Source: Streptomyces corallincola
GTDB taxonomy: Bacteria > Actinomycetota > Actinomycetes > Streptomycetales > Streptomycetaceae
Length of the DNA: 64,000 nt
Assembly (NCBI RefSeq): GCF_019104725.1
Contig: NZ_JAHRXF010000028.1
Location: 1-64,000, forward strand
Direction of reading: 5' to 3'
The notes below the pieces were generated by a model. It was not told where the DNA came from. It searched no databases and saw only the letters and a program-made list of their open reading frames with translations. Positions 1 through 8,286 of the stretch are shown here, one piece after another. Within the stretch, counting starts at the first letter, position 1, and each line of letters opens with the position of its first letter. Both the position numbers and the translations under genes were made by a program.

Positions 1-233
1 CCCCGCCGCCCCCCACCCCCCCGGCACCCCCGCCCCCGCCGAGGCCCGCGCCGCCGACCGCGTCGCCCACACCGCCGCCGAGGCCGCGCCCCGTGCCCGC
101 CCCGGTGAGCTACCCGGCGTACCGCCCGAAGGCCACCGGTCACGTGGTGACCAAGCACCGTTCGCCGGTCACCTACGTCCTGCTCATCACCGTCCCCGCG
201 ATCGTCGCCGTCGCGGCGCTGCGCCCGCGCTGA
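1..233 (+). CDS. C-terminal part of a proline-rich membrane protein (5' end outside window)
   Basis: The frame is open from the window edge to a TGA at 231-233. The visible 76 residues start with a low-complexity Pro/Ala/Arg stretch (about 40 residues), then a linker with a YPAYRPK motif, then one hydrophobic segment (YVLLITVPAIVAVAAL) ending in a short RPR tail. This is the layout of a surface or regulatory protein with a Pro-rich spacer anchored by a C-terminal membrane helix. The conserved domain, if any, lies upstream of the window, so no function can be given. A DUF4239 gene follows 30 bases downstream on the same strand. Confidence 0.6.
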   Translation, partial: PPPPTPPAPPPPPRPAPPTASPTPPPRPRPVPAPVSYPAYRPKATGHVVTKHRSPVTYVLLITVPAIVAVAALRPR

Positions 234-263
234 CGCGCCGGGCCCCATTCCAGGAGGAACCTG

Positions 264-1025
264 TTGTCGGATTGGCTTGTTCTCGTCCTCTCGATGCTGG
301 CGGCCTGCGCCGTGGTCGTCGTGATCGTCCTTGTGCGCAGCAGGAGGGCACCGGAGGACGAGGACCCCAGTGAGACGCCGGACGTCATCGAGTACATGAC
401 GATGTGGATCGGTGTCGTCTACGCGATCGTGCTCGGTCTCGCCATCGCGGGCGTGTGGGAGGCGCGCAGTGCGGCCCAGGACCATGTGCAGGCCGAGGCT
501 CAGGCGCTGCACGAGGTGTCCGAGCGGGTCCGGGTCTACCCGGCGGACGTGCGGGACCGCATCCGCGGCGACATCGACACGTACGTGACGTACGTCGTGC
601 ACACCGAGTGGAAGTCGATGATCGACCACGACGAGGTGACCGCGCGCGGAGCCGAGCTGCTGTCGCGGGTGCGCAACGACGTGACGGACTACCAGCCCGC
701 GAACGACTTCGAGGCGCAGGCGTACCAGCCGCTGCTGGACCAGATCGCCGCCGCCGACCAGGCGCGCAACGCGCGCGCCGACTCCACCGGGCCGACGATG
801 CCGCCCGTGGTGTGGTGGGGTCTGCTGGCCGGGGCGGTCATCACCGTCGGCATGGTCTTCGCGCTCCAGATCCGGCGCACCCCGCGGGAACTGATCCTGG
901 CCGGGCTGTTCTCGGTGACCATCGCGTTCATGCTGTTCCTGATCTGGGACTTCGACGTGCCGTACAGCCGGGGCATCGCGGCCACGGCGGAACCGTTCGA
1001 GAGCCTGTTCCCCAACGCCAGGTGA
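264..1025 (+). CDS. DUF4239 (bestrophin-like domain) membrane protein
   Basis: 253 residues from a TTG start at 264. The start is supported by an AGGAGG at 252-257 with six bases of spacing. Four hydrophobic segments are visible: near residues 3-24, 46-65, about 175-197 and about 210-230. Between the second and third is a soluble region of about 110 residues rich in charged residues and with many Arg/Asp/Val. This matches the DUF4239 family of bacterial membrane proteins, whose transport function is not established. The short gap to the preceding Pro-rich protein suggests cotranscription. Confidence 0.75.
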   Translation: MSDWLVLVLSMLAACAVVVVIVLVRSRRAPEDEDPSETPDVIEYMTMWIGVVYAIVLGLAIAGVWEARSAAQDHVQAEAQALHEVSERVRVYPADVRDRIRGDIDTYVTYVVHTEWKSMIDHDEVTARGAELLSRVRNDVTDYQPANDFEAQAYQPLLDQIAAADQARNARADSTGPTMPPVVWWGLLAGAVITVGMVFALQIRRTPRELILAGLFSVTIAFMLFLIWDFDVPYSRGIAATAEPFESLFPNAR

Positions 1026-1274
1026 CCGGGTGCGGGGCGCCGGGGCAGGGCTCCGGGCGCCCCGCGTCCTTCCGGTCGGCGTCCGTTCCCCGCACGGACC
1101 GGTCCGTCCCCGCCCGGCGGTGCTTTTCGCCCGCCCGGCCGAGGCGCGTACCCCGTTCGCGCTACTCCGTTCGCGCGGGGGCTTCCGGCTTCCTAGCGTT
1201 CCCGACGACGAGGTGCGTTGCCGGCCCGAGCGGAAGCGGTCCGCCGTGCCACGCCTCGGGACCGGAGGATGAGC

Positions 1275-1916
1275 ATGCGTCTGATGAGCCTCGCCTGGGT
1301 CGCGCTCCTGGGCACGGCGGCCTACGCCTTCGGGGGCCCCTCGGTCCTCGCGGGCGGTGTGGAGAACGACGCCGCGCCGTTCGGTCTCGATCTGCCGTCC
1401 AGCATCGCGCCGGGCGGCCGGATGGACCTCCATCTGGACCGCAGCCAGTGCCAGGGGCTGGCCACCATAGCCTCGGGGATCTTCGACACCGTGAAGATCC
1501 CCAAGGAGCGGGACACCGCCTCGGTCACCGTCAACAGCGGAGCCCGGCCGGGTGCCGCGTACCGGATCACGGTGGACTGCGACGGGACGAGCCGCTCCAG
1601 GGAACTGACCATCGCGTCGGGCGGCGGAGGAATCGGCGGCGGTATCGGCAACGCCATCGGCGGGGTCGGCAACGCGGTGGGCGGGGTCGGCAGCACGATC
1701 GGCGGCGTCGGCAACGCGATCGGCGAGGTCGGCCCGGACGGCACGGGCCCGCAGCCGGTGCCGCTGCCGGTGACCGGCGGGGTGGACGCGGGCGTCGGCG
1801 GCGGCAGCAGGGGCCTCGATCTCCAGGAGATCGGGTTCGGCGCCCTGCTGGTGGCGGGGTCCATCGGCGCGGCCCACCGCGTCGCCCGCCGCCGCGGCAC
1901 CCCGGACGGCGGCTGA
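1275..1916 (+). CDS. secreted Gly-rich protein with LPVTG cell-wall sorting signal
   Basis: 213 residues if started at ATG 1275, which has a GGAGG at 1264-1268 six bases upstream; the in-frame ATG at 1269 abuts that site and is less likely. Order of parts: signal peptide (about 1-27); a small domain with two Cys (C59, C102) ending in an ITVDCDG motif; a Gly repeat of GGVGNAIGG type (about 115-152); then LPVTG at 164-168 (bases 1764-1778), a spacer, a hydrophobic segment (about 186-200) and an Arg-rich tail. LPxTG, hydrophobic segment and positive tail is the classic sortase signal. A paralogue lies convergently at 2025-2747 and a sortase is encoded at 3081. The substrate-enzyme pairing is inferred. 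No known family name. Confidence 0.75.
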   Translation: MRLMSLAWVALLGTAAYAFGGPSVLAGGVENDAAPFGLDLPSSIAPGGRMDLHLDRSQCQGLATIASGIFDTVKIPKERDTASVTVNSGARPGAAYRITVDCDGTSRSRELTIASGGGGIGGGIGNAIGGVGNAVGGVGSTIGGVGNAIGEVGPDGTGPQPVPLPVTGGVDAGVGGGSRGLDLQEIGFGALLVAGSIGAAHRVARRRGTPDGG

Positions 1917-2024
1917 GAGGGCGACGGACGCCCGGGCCGGGAGCCGGGAGCGACAACGGGCGGGGGCGGCGCCCGGTCACCCGGTACGCCGCCCCGCACG
2001 AGCCCGTCGGAGAGCCGGGACCCC

Positions 2025-2747
2025 TCAGACCCGGTTCTCCTGACGGCGGCGCAGCCAGTACGCGCCGCCACCGATCAGCGCACTGCCCACCAGGGTGCCG
2101 CCGATGGCCAGGTCGGCGGGCGTGGCCCCGCTGGTGGTGCTGCCGCCGAGGCCGCCCGCCACGGCACCGAGCACCGTGAAGGCACCGGGGCGGATGAGCC
2201 GGCGGTTGTCGCAGTCCACGGCGATGTCGTACCGGCCCGGAGCGGTGTCCCGGCTGATCCGGGCGACCCCGCGCGAGGTGTCGTCGCGGACCGGGGCGAG
2301 CCGGATGGTGCCGAACGCGGTCGAGGTGGCCGTACCGCCCCGGCAGCCCTCGACGGTGACCGAGAGCCGGCCCCCCGCCGCGACGACGTTCGGGGTGGCG
2401 ATGATGTCGCGCGGGCCGTTGCCGCCACCCCGCCCGAAGCCGTTGCCGCCCCCGGGGCCGAAGTTGTTGCCGCCTCCGGGACCGAAGTTGTTGCCGTTGT
2501 TGTTCCCGAGGCCGTTCCCTCCGTTGGGGAAGCCGTTGCCGGGGAAGTTGCCGTTCGGGTAGCCGTTGCCGGGAATGACGACGGCGCCGCCGCCGGGCCC
2601 GACGTTGCCGCCTCCCGGCACGGTGACGACACCGTTGCCGGACTGGCCGTTCCCGTTGCCCATGCCGTCGGCGACGGCCACGGGAGTGGCGAGCCCGAGC
2701 GCGGCGACCGCTGCGCACGCGGCCGCCAGGGCACGTTGGTTCCGCAT
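2025..2747 (-). CDS. secreted Gly/Asn-rich protein, paralogue of the 1275-1916 protein
   Basis: 240 residues. ATG at 2747 is chosen because a GGAGG precedes it at good spacing and it opens directly into a signal peptide (MRNQRALAAA..., cleavage near AVADG, residue 27). Residues 28-112 are low complexity with repeats of GNNFGPGGG and PNGNFPGNG type. A small domain follows with two Cys (C135, C179) and an IAVDCDN motif matching the ITVDCDG motif of its neighbour, so the two share a domain, probably with one disulfide. The C-terminus has a hydrophobic segment (about 214-230) and an RRR tail but no LPxTG; the equivalent region reads TTSGATPADL. It is therefore probably membrane-anchored rather than sorted. 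Function unknown. Confidence 0.75.
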   Translation of the reverse strand: MRNQRALAAACAAVAALGLATPVAVADGMGNGNGQSGNGVVTVPGGGNVGPGGGAVVIPGNGYPNGNFPGNGFPNGGNGLGNNNGNNFGPGGGNNFGPGGGNGFGRGGGNGPRDIIATPNVVAAGGRLSVTVEGCRGGTATSTAFGTIRLAPVRDDTSRGVARISRDTAPGRYDIAVDCDNRRLIRPGAFTVLGAVAGGLGGSTTSGATPADLAIGGTLVGSALIGGGAYWLRRRQENRV

Positions 2748-3080
2748 CTGATCCTCCGCGGGAGGCACCCCGGAGTCCGTCCTCCGGGTCAATCGGCGAG
2801 AAAGCACCTCCCGCCTGCACCCTCGGACGCCCGGAACACGCCCGCATGTCGAGAATGGTCCGTCCTGGTGAGCGCACCCACCCTCGAAAAAGCACACAAT
2901 CCGATATTCCCGCAGGTCACGGACCGTCAGAAAAATCCTTTCGGCTGCAACTCGGATGGCGCACCCACGGGGTGACGGGCCACCCGTTCGCCCGCCGCCC
3001 CGTCGCAGCCCGCCCGGCCGGGACTTAGCTTTCTACCGAGCGCGAGGCACCTGGCGCCGGCCGTCGAGAGGGGAAGGCGA
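2748..3080. promoter_or_regulatory. divergent intergenic region between the Gly-rich protein and sortase genes
   Basis: 333 bases without a convincing gene. It must hold the divergent promoters of the 2747 (minus) and 3081 (plus) genes. The stretch about 2885-2945 is clearly richer in A/T than its surroundings and is the likeliest promoter core, but I could not assign -35/-10 boxes with confidence. A GGGGAAGG just before 3081 serves as the sortase ribosome binding site. Confidence 0.4.
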
Positions 3081-3752
3081 ATGTCTGGTTCCGATCCGGC
3101 CGAGGTGGCCGAAGAGGAGGAGCGGCGGCGGAAACGGGCGCCCTGGGGCGTGATAGCGCTGGTGCTGCTGACCGGGCTGGCGCTCATCCGCAACGGCTCG
3201 GGCGAGTTCGACAGCGGACCGCCGCAGCCCGCGTCGGCCGCGGCGGCGGACGCCCGGAGCACCCCGGAGCCGGTGGTGGGCACCTCGTCCGCGCTGGCGT
3301 ACTCGGCGGCGGACCGGGTGCGCATCCCGGCCATCGGCGTGGACGCGCCGGTGGTGCCGGTCGGGCTGGACGCTCAGGGCTTCGTGGGCGCCCCGCCGCC
3401 CGACGACCCCAACCTGGCGGGCTGGTTCACCGGGGCGGTCTCGCCGGGCGAGAAGGGCACGGCGGTCGTCGTCGGGCACGTGGACAACAAGCAGGGCCCC
3501 GCGGTGTTCTACGGGCTCGGTTCGCTGCAGAAGGGCAACCGGATCGAGGTGCGCCGCGAAGACGGGAAGACCGCCGTGTTCGACATCTACGGGGTGGAGG
3601 TCTTCGCCAAGGCCGACTTCCCGAGCGACCGGGTCTACGGCTCCAAGGGCACGCCGGAACTGCGCGTGATCACCTGCGGCGGCGGCTTCACCAAGCAGAA
3701 CGGCTACGACGGCAACGTGGTCGTCTTCGCCCGCCTGGCGTCGGTCCGCTGA
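3081..3752 (+). CDS. class F-like sortase
   Basis: 223 residues. A short charged cytoplasmic N-terminus (EEEERRRKR) is followed by one membrane helix (about 22-37), a Pro/Ala linker (about 45-75) and a sortase beta-barrel domain (about 78-220). The catalytic His is in VVVGHVDN (H133) and the catalytic Cys in RVITCGG (C199). The third catalytic residue, Arg, normally follows the Cys by 10-15 residues; here the only downstream Arg is R218 in VVFARL, so its assignment is uncertain. Sortases are extracellular transpeptidases that attach LPxTG-like proteins to peptidoglycan. The LPVTG protein at 1275-1916 is the obvious local candidate substrate. The length and short N-terminal anchor fit actinobacterial class F; class E is the alternative. 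Confidence 0.88.
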   Translation: MSGSDPAEVAEEEERRRKRAPWGVIALVLLTGLALIRNGSGEFDSGPPQPASAAAADARSTPEPVVGTSSALAYSAADRVRIPAIGVDAPVVPVGLDAQGFVGAPPPDDPNLAGWFTGAVSPGEKGTAVVVGHVDNKQGPAVFYGLGSLQKGNRIEVRREDGKTAVFDIYGVEVFAKADFPSDRVYGSKGTPELRVITCGGGFTKQNGYDGNVVVFARLASVR

Positions 3753-3783
3753 GGGACCGGCACCGGGCGGGCGGCGGGCGCCG

Positions 3784-4620
3784 TCAGATACGGCGCGGGG
3801 GCACGGTGAGGTGGTAGCCGGAGTCCAGGAGGTACGGCAGGTATTCGCGGATCGCGCGGACACTCTGCGAGCGGTCGCCCCCGGCGTCGTGGGAGAGCAC
3901 CACGACACCGGGGGCGGCGCCGCTCTCGACCCGGTCGATGATGGTGGAGGTGCCGGGGACCTCCCAGTCCGTGGTGTCCACGGTCCACGCCATCGGCTCC
4001 ATGCCCATCTTCGCGCCCAGTTGGAAGGCCGCCTTGTTCCAGGCGCCGTAGGGGGCGCGGAACCACTGGGGGCGCTCGCCGTAGGCGTCCTCGATGACAT
4101 CGCTGGTGCGTTCCATCTCGGACTTGATGTCGCCGCGGTCGAGCTGGGTCAGCAGCGGGTGGGTCCAGGTGTGGTTGCCGACGACGTGCCCGTCCTCGGC
4201 CATCCTGGCGATGAGTTCCTTGTTGTCCACGGCCATCTCCCCGCACACGAAGAACATGGCGCGCACGTCGTACTTGGCGAGGGTGTCGAGGATGTGCGGG
4301 GTGTAGTCGGGATGGGGTCCGTCGTCGAAGGTGAGCATCATCCGGCGGCCCTTGGTGGAGATCCGCAGGATGGGCTCGTGGCGGACCTTCAGCTTCTTCG
4401 GCGCGGAACGGGGCGGACCGTAGCCGGTGAGGGGGCGGAGCCGGAAGGCGGACGACTTGGGCGCCTGGCGTGCCTGCGGCCCGGCGACCGGGACGCTGAC
4501 GGTACGGGCCGTTTCCTCGCCGCCCGCCATGAGGACGCCCGCGGTGGTGCCCGCGGCCCCCACGGCGGCGGCCGATGCCAGCAGGAGCCTGCGCCGGGTG
4601 AAGAACTGATCCTTCTGCAT
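3784..4620 (-). CDS. polysaccharide deacetylase (NodB homology domain), Tat-type signal
   Basis: 278 residues. The N-terminus has a twin-Arg signal (FTRRRLLLAS, then Ala-rich h-region), so export through Tat is likely. The NodB domain spans about 92-275: LTFDDGPH gives the catalytic base D99 and metal ligand D100; NHTWTH gives metal ligands H150 and H154; RAPYG (188-192) and LSHDAGG (242-248) are the other conserved motifs. The family removes N- or O-acetyl groups from peptidoglycan, chitin oligomers or xylan in a metal-dependent reaction. The substrate cannot be told from sequence; cell wall is plausible next to a sortase and surface proteins. It converges with the sortase gene across a 31-base gap. 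Confidence 0.9.
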   Translation of the reverse strand: MQKDQFFTRRRLLLASAAAVGAAGTTAGVLMAGGEETARTVSVPVAGPQARQAPKSSAFRLRPLTGYGPPRSAPKKLKVRHEPILRISTKGRRMMLTFDDGPHPDYTPHILDTLAKYDVRAMFFVCGEMAVDNKELIARMAEDGHVVGNHTWTHPLLTQLDRGDIKSEMERTSDVIEDAYGERPQWFRAPYGAWNKAAFQLGAKMGMEPMAWTVDTTDWEVPGTSTIIDRVESGAAPGVVVLSHDAGGDRSQSVRAIREYLPYLLDSGYHLTVPPRRI

Positions 4621-4842
4621 GAACCATCAGTCGCCCGGCGGGGCGCCGCCGCACCACACCGGCACCGGTGCGGCGGCGCGAATACGCCCGTTCGGAGTAC
4701 GGCGGCCCGGTGCGCGCTCCCCCTGACGGCCCAGCCCTCGCACAGCCGGCTCTCAGCAGGACGACAGCCCGAGGGCGCCGTACAGAGGGGCCGTACGGAC
4801 CGGGCTCGGGGCGGAGGGCCTTCTTCCGATAGCCTCGCCGCC

Positions 4843-5319
4843 GTGACGGAACAGCACGAGCACGCAGAGCACGCGAACCGCTTCGAGCGGGGTACCGACG
4901 GCCCCAAGGTGATCCTGGCCGGAGTGGACGGCTCCGAGTCGTCGCTGCGCGCCGCCGCCTACGCGGGCGGTCTGGCGCGGCGGCAGAACGCGCTGCTGGC
5001 GGTGGTGTACGTGCAGCCGGTGCTGGCCGCCGGGGCGGCGCTCGGCGCGCCGGTCGCGGAGACGACCGACGAGATCGCGGAGGGCCTGATCGCGCACATC
5101 CGCGAGGCCACCGAGCGGGTCAAGGGGATATTCGAGGTGCGCTGGGAGTTCCACACCTTCCGCGGCGACGCCTACAACGGCCTGGTGACGGCCGCCGACG
5201 AACTGAAGGCGGACGCGGTGGTGGTCGGCGCCTCGGAGCAGGCGGGGCACCGGATCGTCGGCTCGGTGGCGGTACGGCTGGTGAAGGCGGGACGCTGGCC
5301 GGTGACGGTGGTTCCCTAG
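4843..5319 (+). CDS. universal stress protein (UspA family)
   Basis: 158 residues from GTG 4843. A His/Glu-rich N-terminal tail precedes a single Usp domain starting at VILAGVDGSESS. The ATP-binding signature is present near the C-terminus: VVVGASEQAGHRIVGSVA followed by a VTVVP final strand. Such proteins are cytoplasmic nucleotide-binding stress proteins with poorly defined targets. The gene is monocistronic, divergent from the deacetylase gene and convergent with the CapA-like gene. Confidence 0.88.
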   Translation: MTEQHEHAEHANRFERGTDGPKVILAGVDGSESSLRAAAYAGGLARRQNALLAVVYVQPVLAAGAALGAPVAETTDEIAEGLIAHIREATERVKGIFEVRWEFHTFRGDAYNGLVTAADELKADAVVVGASEQAGHRIVGSVAVRLVKAGRWPVTVVP

Positions 5320-5425
5320 AGCCCGCCCGACAACTCCCGCCTGCCCGGCGGGTGGCCGGGGTCGGGGGCCGGATGTCCGCACCCCGCCCCCGTGCCCGGT
5401 CCCCGCACTGGACGCCGTCCTGCTC

Positions 5426-6580
5426 TCAGTCGCCCATGACCAGCCCGTCGGCGGCGGCGCCCCGGCTGAGCACCACGTCCCGGATGCGGTCGCGGACGCC
5501 CTGGAGTTCGGCGCCGTCCGCGATGGCCTGGTTGAGACCGACCACGCGGCCCGCGTCGAGGTCGTACATCTGCGGGACGTACTCGGCCCTGGTGACGCGC
5601 CAGCGGGTGCCCGGCCGGGACGGCGGGGCGAAGGTGAAGCGGGCGAGGGTGGAGTCGTTGCCACGCGAGTCCTGCACGCCCCGGTCGTTGTACATCTCCC
5701 CCGCGACCTGGTCGCCGAGCCCGTAGACGACCCAGGTGCCGTTGACCTTCTGGTACGCCTGCGGGACGTGGGTGTGGGTGCCGAGGATCAGGTCCACGTC
5801 CGGGCGGCCGTTGGTCCGCGACGCGGTGAGCCGCTCGGCCAGCGCGGTCTGGAAGCCGTCCGGGGCGTCCTGCCAGGCGGTGCCCCAGTGCACCGAGACC
5901 ACGACCACGTCCGCACCGGCCAGCCGGGCGGCGCGGGCGTCGGAGATCATCCGGCCCGCGTCCACCACGTTCACCGCCCACGGCTCGCCCGGCGGCAGCC
6001 CGTTCGCCCCGGTGCCGTAGGTGTACGACAGATGCGCGACCCGCGCCGGTCCGGCCTGGTACATCGTCACCGAGCGGCCCTCGCCCTCGGTGCGGGCGGT
6101 GCCCGCGTGGCGCAGGCCGACCCGGTCCATCGCGGCGAGGGTGCGGCGGACGCCGTCGGTGCCGTCGTCCAGGGTGTGCTCGGAGGCGGTGGCGCAGCCG
6201 TCGTAGCCGGTACCGGCGAGGCCGTCGGCGAGCTGCGGCGGGGCCAGCACCCCGCCGGTTCCCGTGCCGCCCGTGCCGTCGGCCGTCACCGCGGTCTCCA
6301 GGTGGCACAGCGCCAGATCGGCGCCGCGCAGCGCGGGTTCGGCGCCCGCGAACATCGGGCGGAAGTCGTAGCCCCCGCCGCGCGCGTCGAAGCGGGCCCG
6401 CTCGACCACCGAGGCGTGCGGCACCACGTCGCCGGAGGCGGCGAGGGTGAATTCGCGCGCGGCGGGCGGTGCGGACAGCGGGGCCGCCGCGACCCCGTGC
6501 CCCTCGTTCTGGCAGGCGGCGCCGACGGCGAGCAGCGCCGTCAGCGCCAGCGCCACCTGATGCCTGCGTCCGATCATCAC
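5426..6580 (-). CDS. CapA-family (poly-gamma-glutamate synthesis-like) metallophosphatase-fold protein
   Basis: 384 residues with tandem ATG codons at 6580 and 6577. The N-terminus is a signal sequence; C23 in VGAACQ may be a lipidation site, but the residue at -3 is Gly, so the lipobox is imperfect. The CapA domain runs from about 45 to 310: LAASGDVVPH (metal-binding start motif), CHLETAV, VHWGTAW and GTHTHVPQ. The family includes PgsA/CapA of capsule export, but most actinobacterial members are of unknown role. Probably an extracytoplasmic, membrane-attached protein. It is divergent from the ECF sigma gene. Confidence 0.85.
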   Translation of the reverse strand: MMIGRRHQVALALTALLAVGAACQNEGHGVAAAPLSAPPAAREFTLAASGDVVPHASVVERARFDARGGGYDFRPMFAGAEPALRGADLALCHLETAVTADGTGGTGTGGVLAPPQLADGLAGTGYDGCATASEHTLDDGTDGVRRTLAAMDRVGLRHAGTARTEGEGRSVTMYQAGPARVAHLSYTYGTGANGLPPGEPWAVNVVDAGRMISDARAARLAGADVVVVSVHWGTAWQDAPDGFQTALAERLTASRTNGRPDVDLILGTHTHVPQAYQKVNGTWVVYGLGDQVAGEMYNDRGVQDSRGNDSTLARFTFAPPSRPGTRWRVTRAEYVPQMYDLDAGRVVGLNQAIADGAELQGVRDRIRDVVLSRGAAADGLVMGD

Positions 6581-6854
6581 GTCACCCCAGGATCGTCGTA
6601 TCTACGGACGTCGTATTTACCGACAAAGCCTTGACGGGCCTATGGGTATGAAGCGGGACGCTCCGGCAAACGGTCCGGACGGCGCAATTAGCCCGTCCGG
6701 CGCTCTCCGGGCGGCGGACACGCCCGGCGCGTGCGACCGTTCGGCGCCCCCGCGCGGGGTCCGGCCGACCGTTCACCGCCTCCGGGCGACCGTCCGGCGC
6801 ACCGTCCGCGCACGCCCCCTGCCGCCGGGCGCGGGTCTGCGCTGCCATACGGCC

Positions 6855-7403
6855 ATGACGCCCGGAACATCGCTCACCCCCCGGACGACCACCGCCGAGC
6901 ACGAACTCGCCGCGCTCCAGCGCGAGCACGGCGGCCCGCTGTTCGCGCTGCTGCTGCGGCTCAGTGACGGAGACCGGCAGCGCGCCGAGGATCTGCTCCA
7001 GGAGACCCTGGTGCGGGCCTGGCAGCATCCCGAGGCGCTGCGCGCGGACGCCTTCGAGTCGGTACGGCCCTGGCTGGTGACGGTGGCCCGGCGGCTCGCC
7101 ATCGACGCCCGGCGGGCCCGCGAGGCACGCCCGTTCGAGTCCGGCGAGGAGGTCCCGGAGAACGCGCGGACGACCGCCGACCCGGCCGAGCGGGCCGCCG
7201 CCGCCATCGACGTACGGGAGGCTGTGAAGACTCTCACGCCGGAGCACCGTGACGTCCTGCTGCTGGTGTATGTGCGCGGGGCCAGTGTGGCGGAGGCGGC
7301 GCGGACTCTGGGCATCCCGCCCGGTACCGTGAAGTCGCGCGCTTACTACGCACTGCGGGCTCTACGCAAGGGCCTTCCGGGATACGCGGCCGACCTGCGG
7401 TGA
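6855..7403 (+). CDS. ECF RNA polymerase sigma factor
   Basis: 182 residues from ATG 6855; other ATG codons further upstream in frame give an atypical N-terminus. Region 2 includes the acidic DGDRQRAEDLLQETLVRAW core-binding helix and RPWLVTVARRLAIDARR (region 2.4). Region 4 includes LTPEHRDVLLLVY and an HTH (SVAEAARTLGIPPGTVKSR). ECF factors direct RNA polymerase to stress or envelope promoters and are usually held by a cognate anti-sigma factor. The zinc-finger anti-sigma gene at 8287 is the likely partner, with one unknown gene between them. Confidence 0.9.
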   Translation: MTPGTSLTPRTTTAEHELAALQREHGGPLFALLLRLSDGDRQRAEDLLQETLVRAWQHPEALRADAFESVRPWLVTVARRLAIDARRAREARPFESGEEVPENARTTADPAERAAAAIDVREAVKTLTPEHRDVLLLVYVRGASVAEAARTLGIPPGTVKSRAYYALRALRKGLPGYAADLR

Positions 7404-7551
7404 AACCGAAGGCACCGTCAAGTTTCGGCAAAGCGCCTTGCCGTGACCCCTGCCTGGGCCATGAGCTTGCCTCATCCGTGTTCCGGACGGGGCGGGTCGT
7501 GTGCCCCGGGCTGCCGGGCGACGCGCACGCACCGGAGGAAGGCAGGAAGGG

Positions 7552-8061
7552 ATGCCGCACACAGGGCACGAGAGCACGGACGGCAGCGGTACGTGGGCCG
7601 TTCCGATGGCGTGGTTCTACGCCGAGTACATCGCGGACGAAGTGCTGCGCACCGGCGATCTGATGCCGCCGACGTCGTTCGAGTTCCGGGCCGGGCGGGA
7701 GGCGCTGGCACTCACCGTCTTCCTGTCCGACACCGACGGGGAGCTGTCCGGCATCCGGGTCGTCACCCAGCTGGAGAACTGGCTGTCGCTGACGGCGTAC
7801 GACCAGCCGTGGCAGGAGTGGGTGCGCGGCCGGATGGCCGAACTCGCCCGCCGGGAGGCGGAGGAGGGCGATCCGTCGCCGGATCTGGCGCTCGCCGCCG
7901 AGGCGTGGCGCTGGCTGGAGGAGACCGAGCTGCTGGCGCCCGACCTGGACGCGGTGCCCGGCGGGGGCGTGCTGCCCGGCGAGGACGACGGGCCGCAGGT
8001 CTGGACTCCGGCGTGGCGGCTGGGGCTGCCGCTGGGGCACCTGGCGATCCACCTGTTCTGA
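7552..8061 (+). CDS. hypothetical protein between an ECF sigma factor and its anti-sigma factor
   Basis: 169 residues from ATG 7552, with an AGGAAGG about three bases upstream. The protein is soluble, acidic and Trp-rich, with no signal peptide or membrane helix. Recognisable stretches include AWFYAEYIADEVLRTGDL, FEFRAGREAL and TVFLSDTDGELSGIRVVTQ. I do not recognise a family. Its position between the sigma and anti-sigma genes on the same strand may mean a role in that regulon, or only neighbourhood. Confidence 0.65.
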   Translation: MPHTGHESTDGSGTWAVPMAWFYAEYIADEVLRTGDLMPPTSFEFRAGREALALTVFLSDTDGELSGIRVVTQLENWLSLTAYDQPWQEWVRGRMAELARREAEEGDPSPDLALAAEAWRWLEETELLAPDLDAVPGGGVLPGEDDGPQVWTPAWRLGLPLGHLAIHLF

Positions 8062-8286
8062 GCAGGGGCAGGAGCCGGGTGCGGACCGGGGCAGGGGGGC
8101 GGGGTGATCAACTGTCGTACGAACGGCCGGAATTCGATCCCGTCCGCGAGTCCCGCTGCGCCGGACGACAGGTGGCCGGGCGTCAGGTCACGATTCGGTA
8201 CGGCCCTTGAGCGATTCGGCTCTGCGCCGCGTACGGATGGGAGCAAGGAGTAACCCCACCCGCACTCATCGGCACGAGGATTCGGC

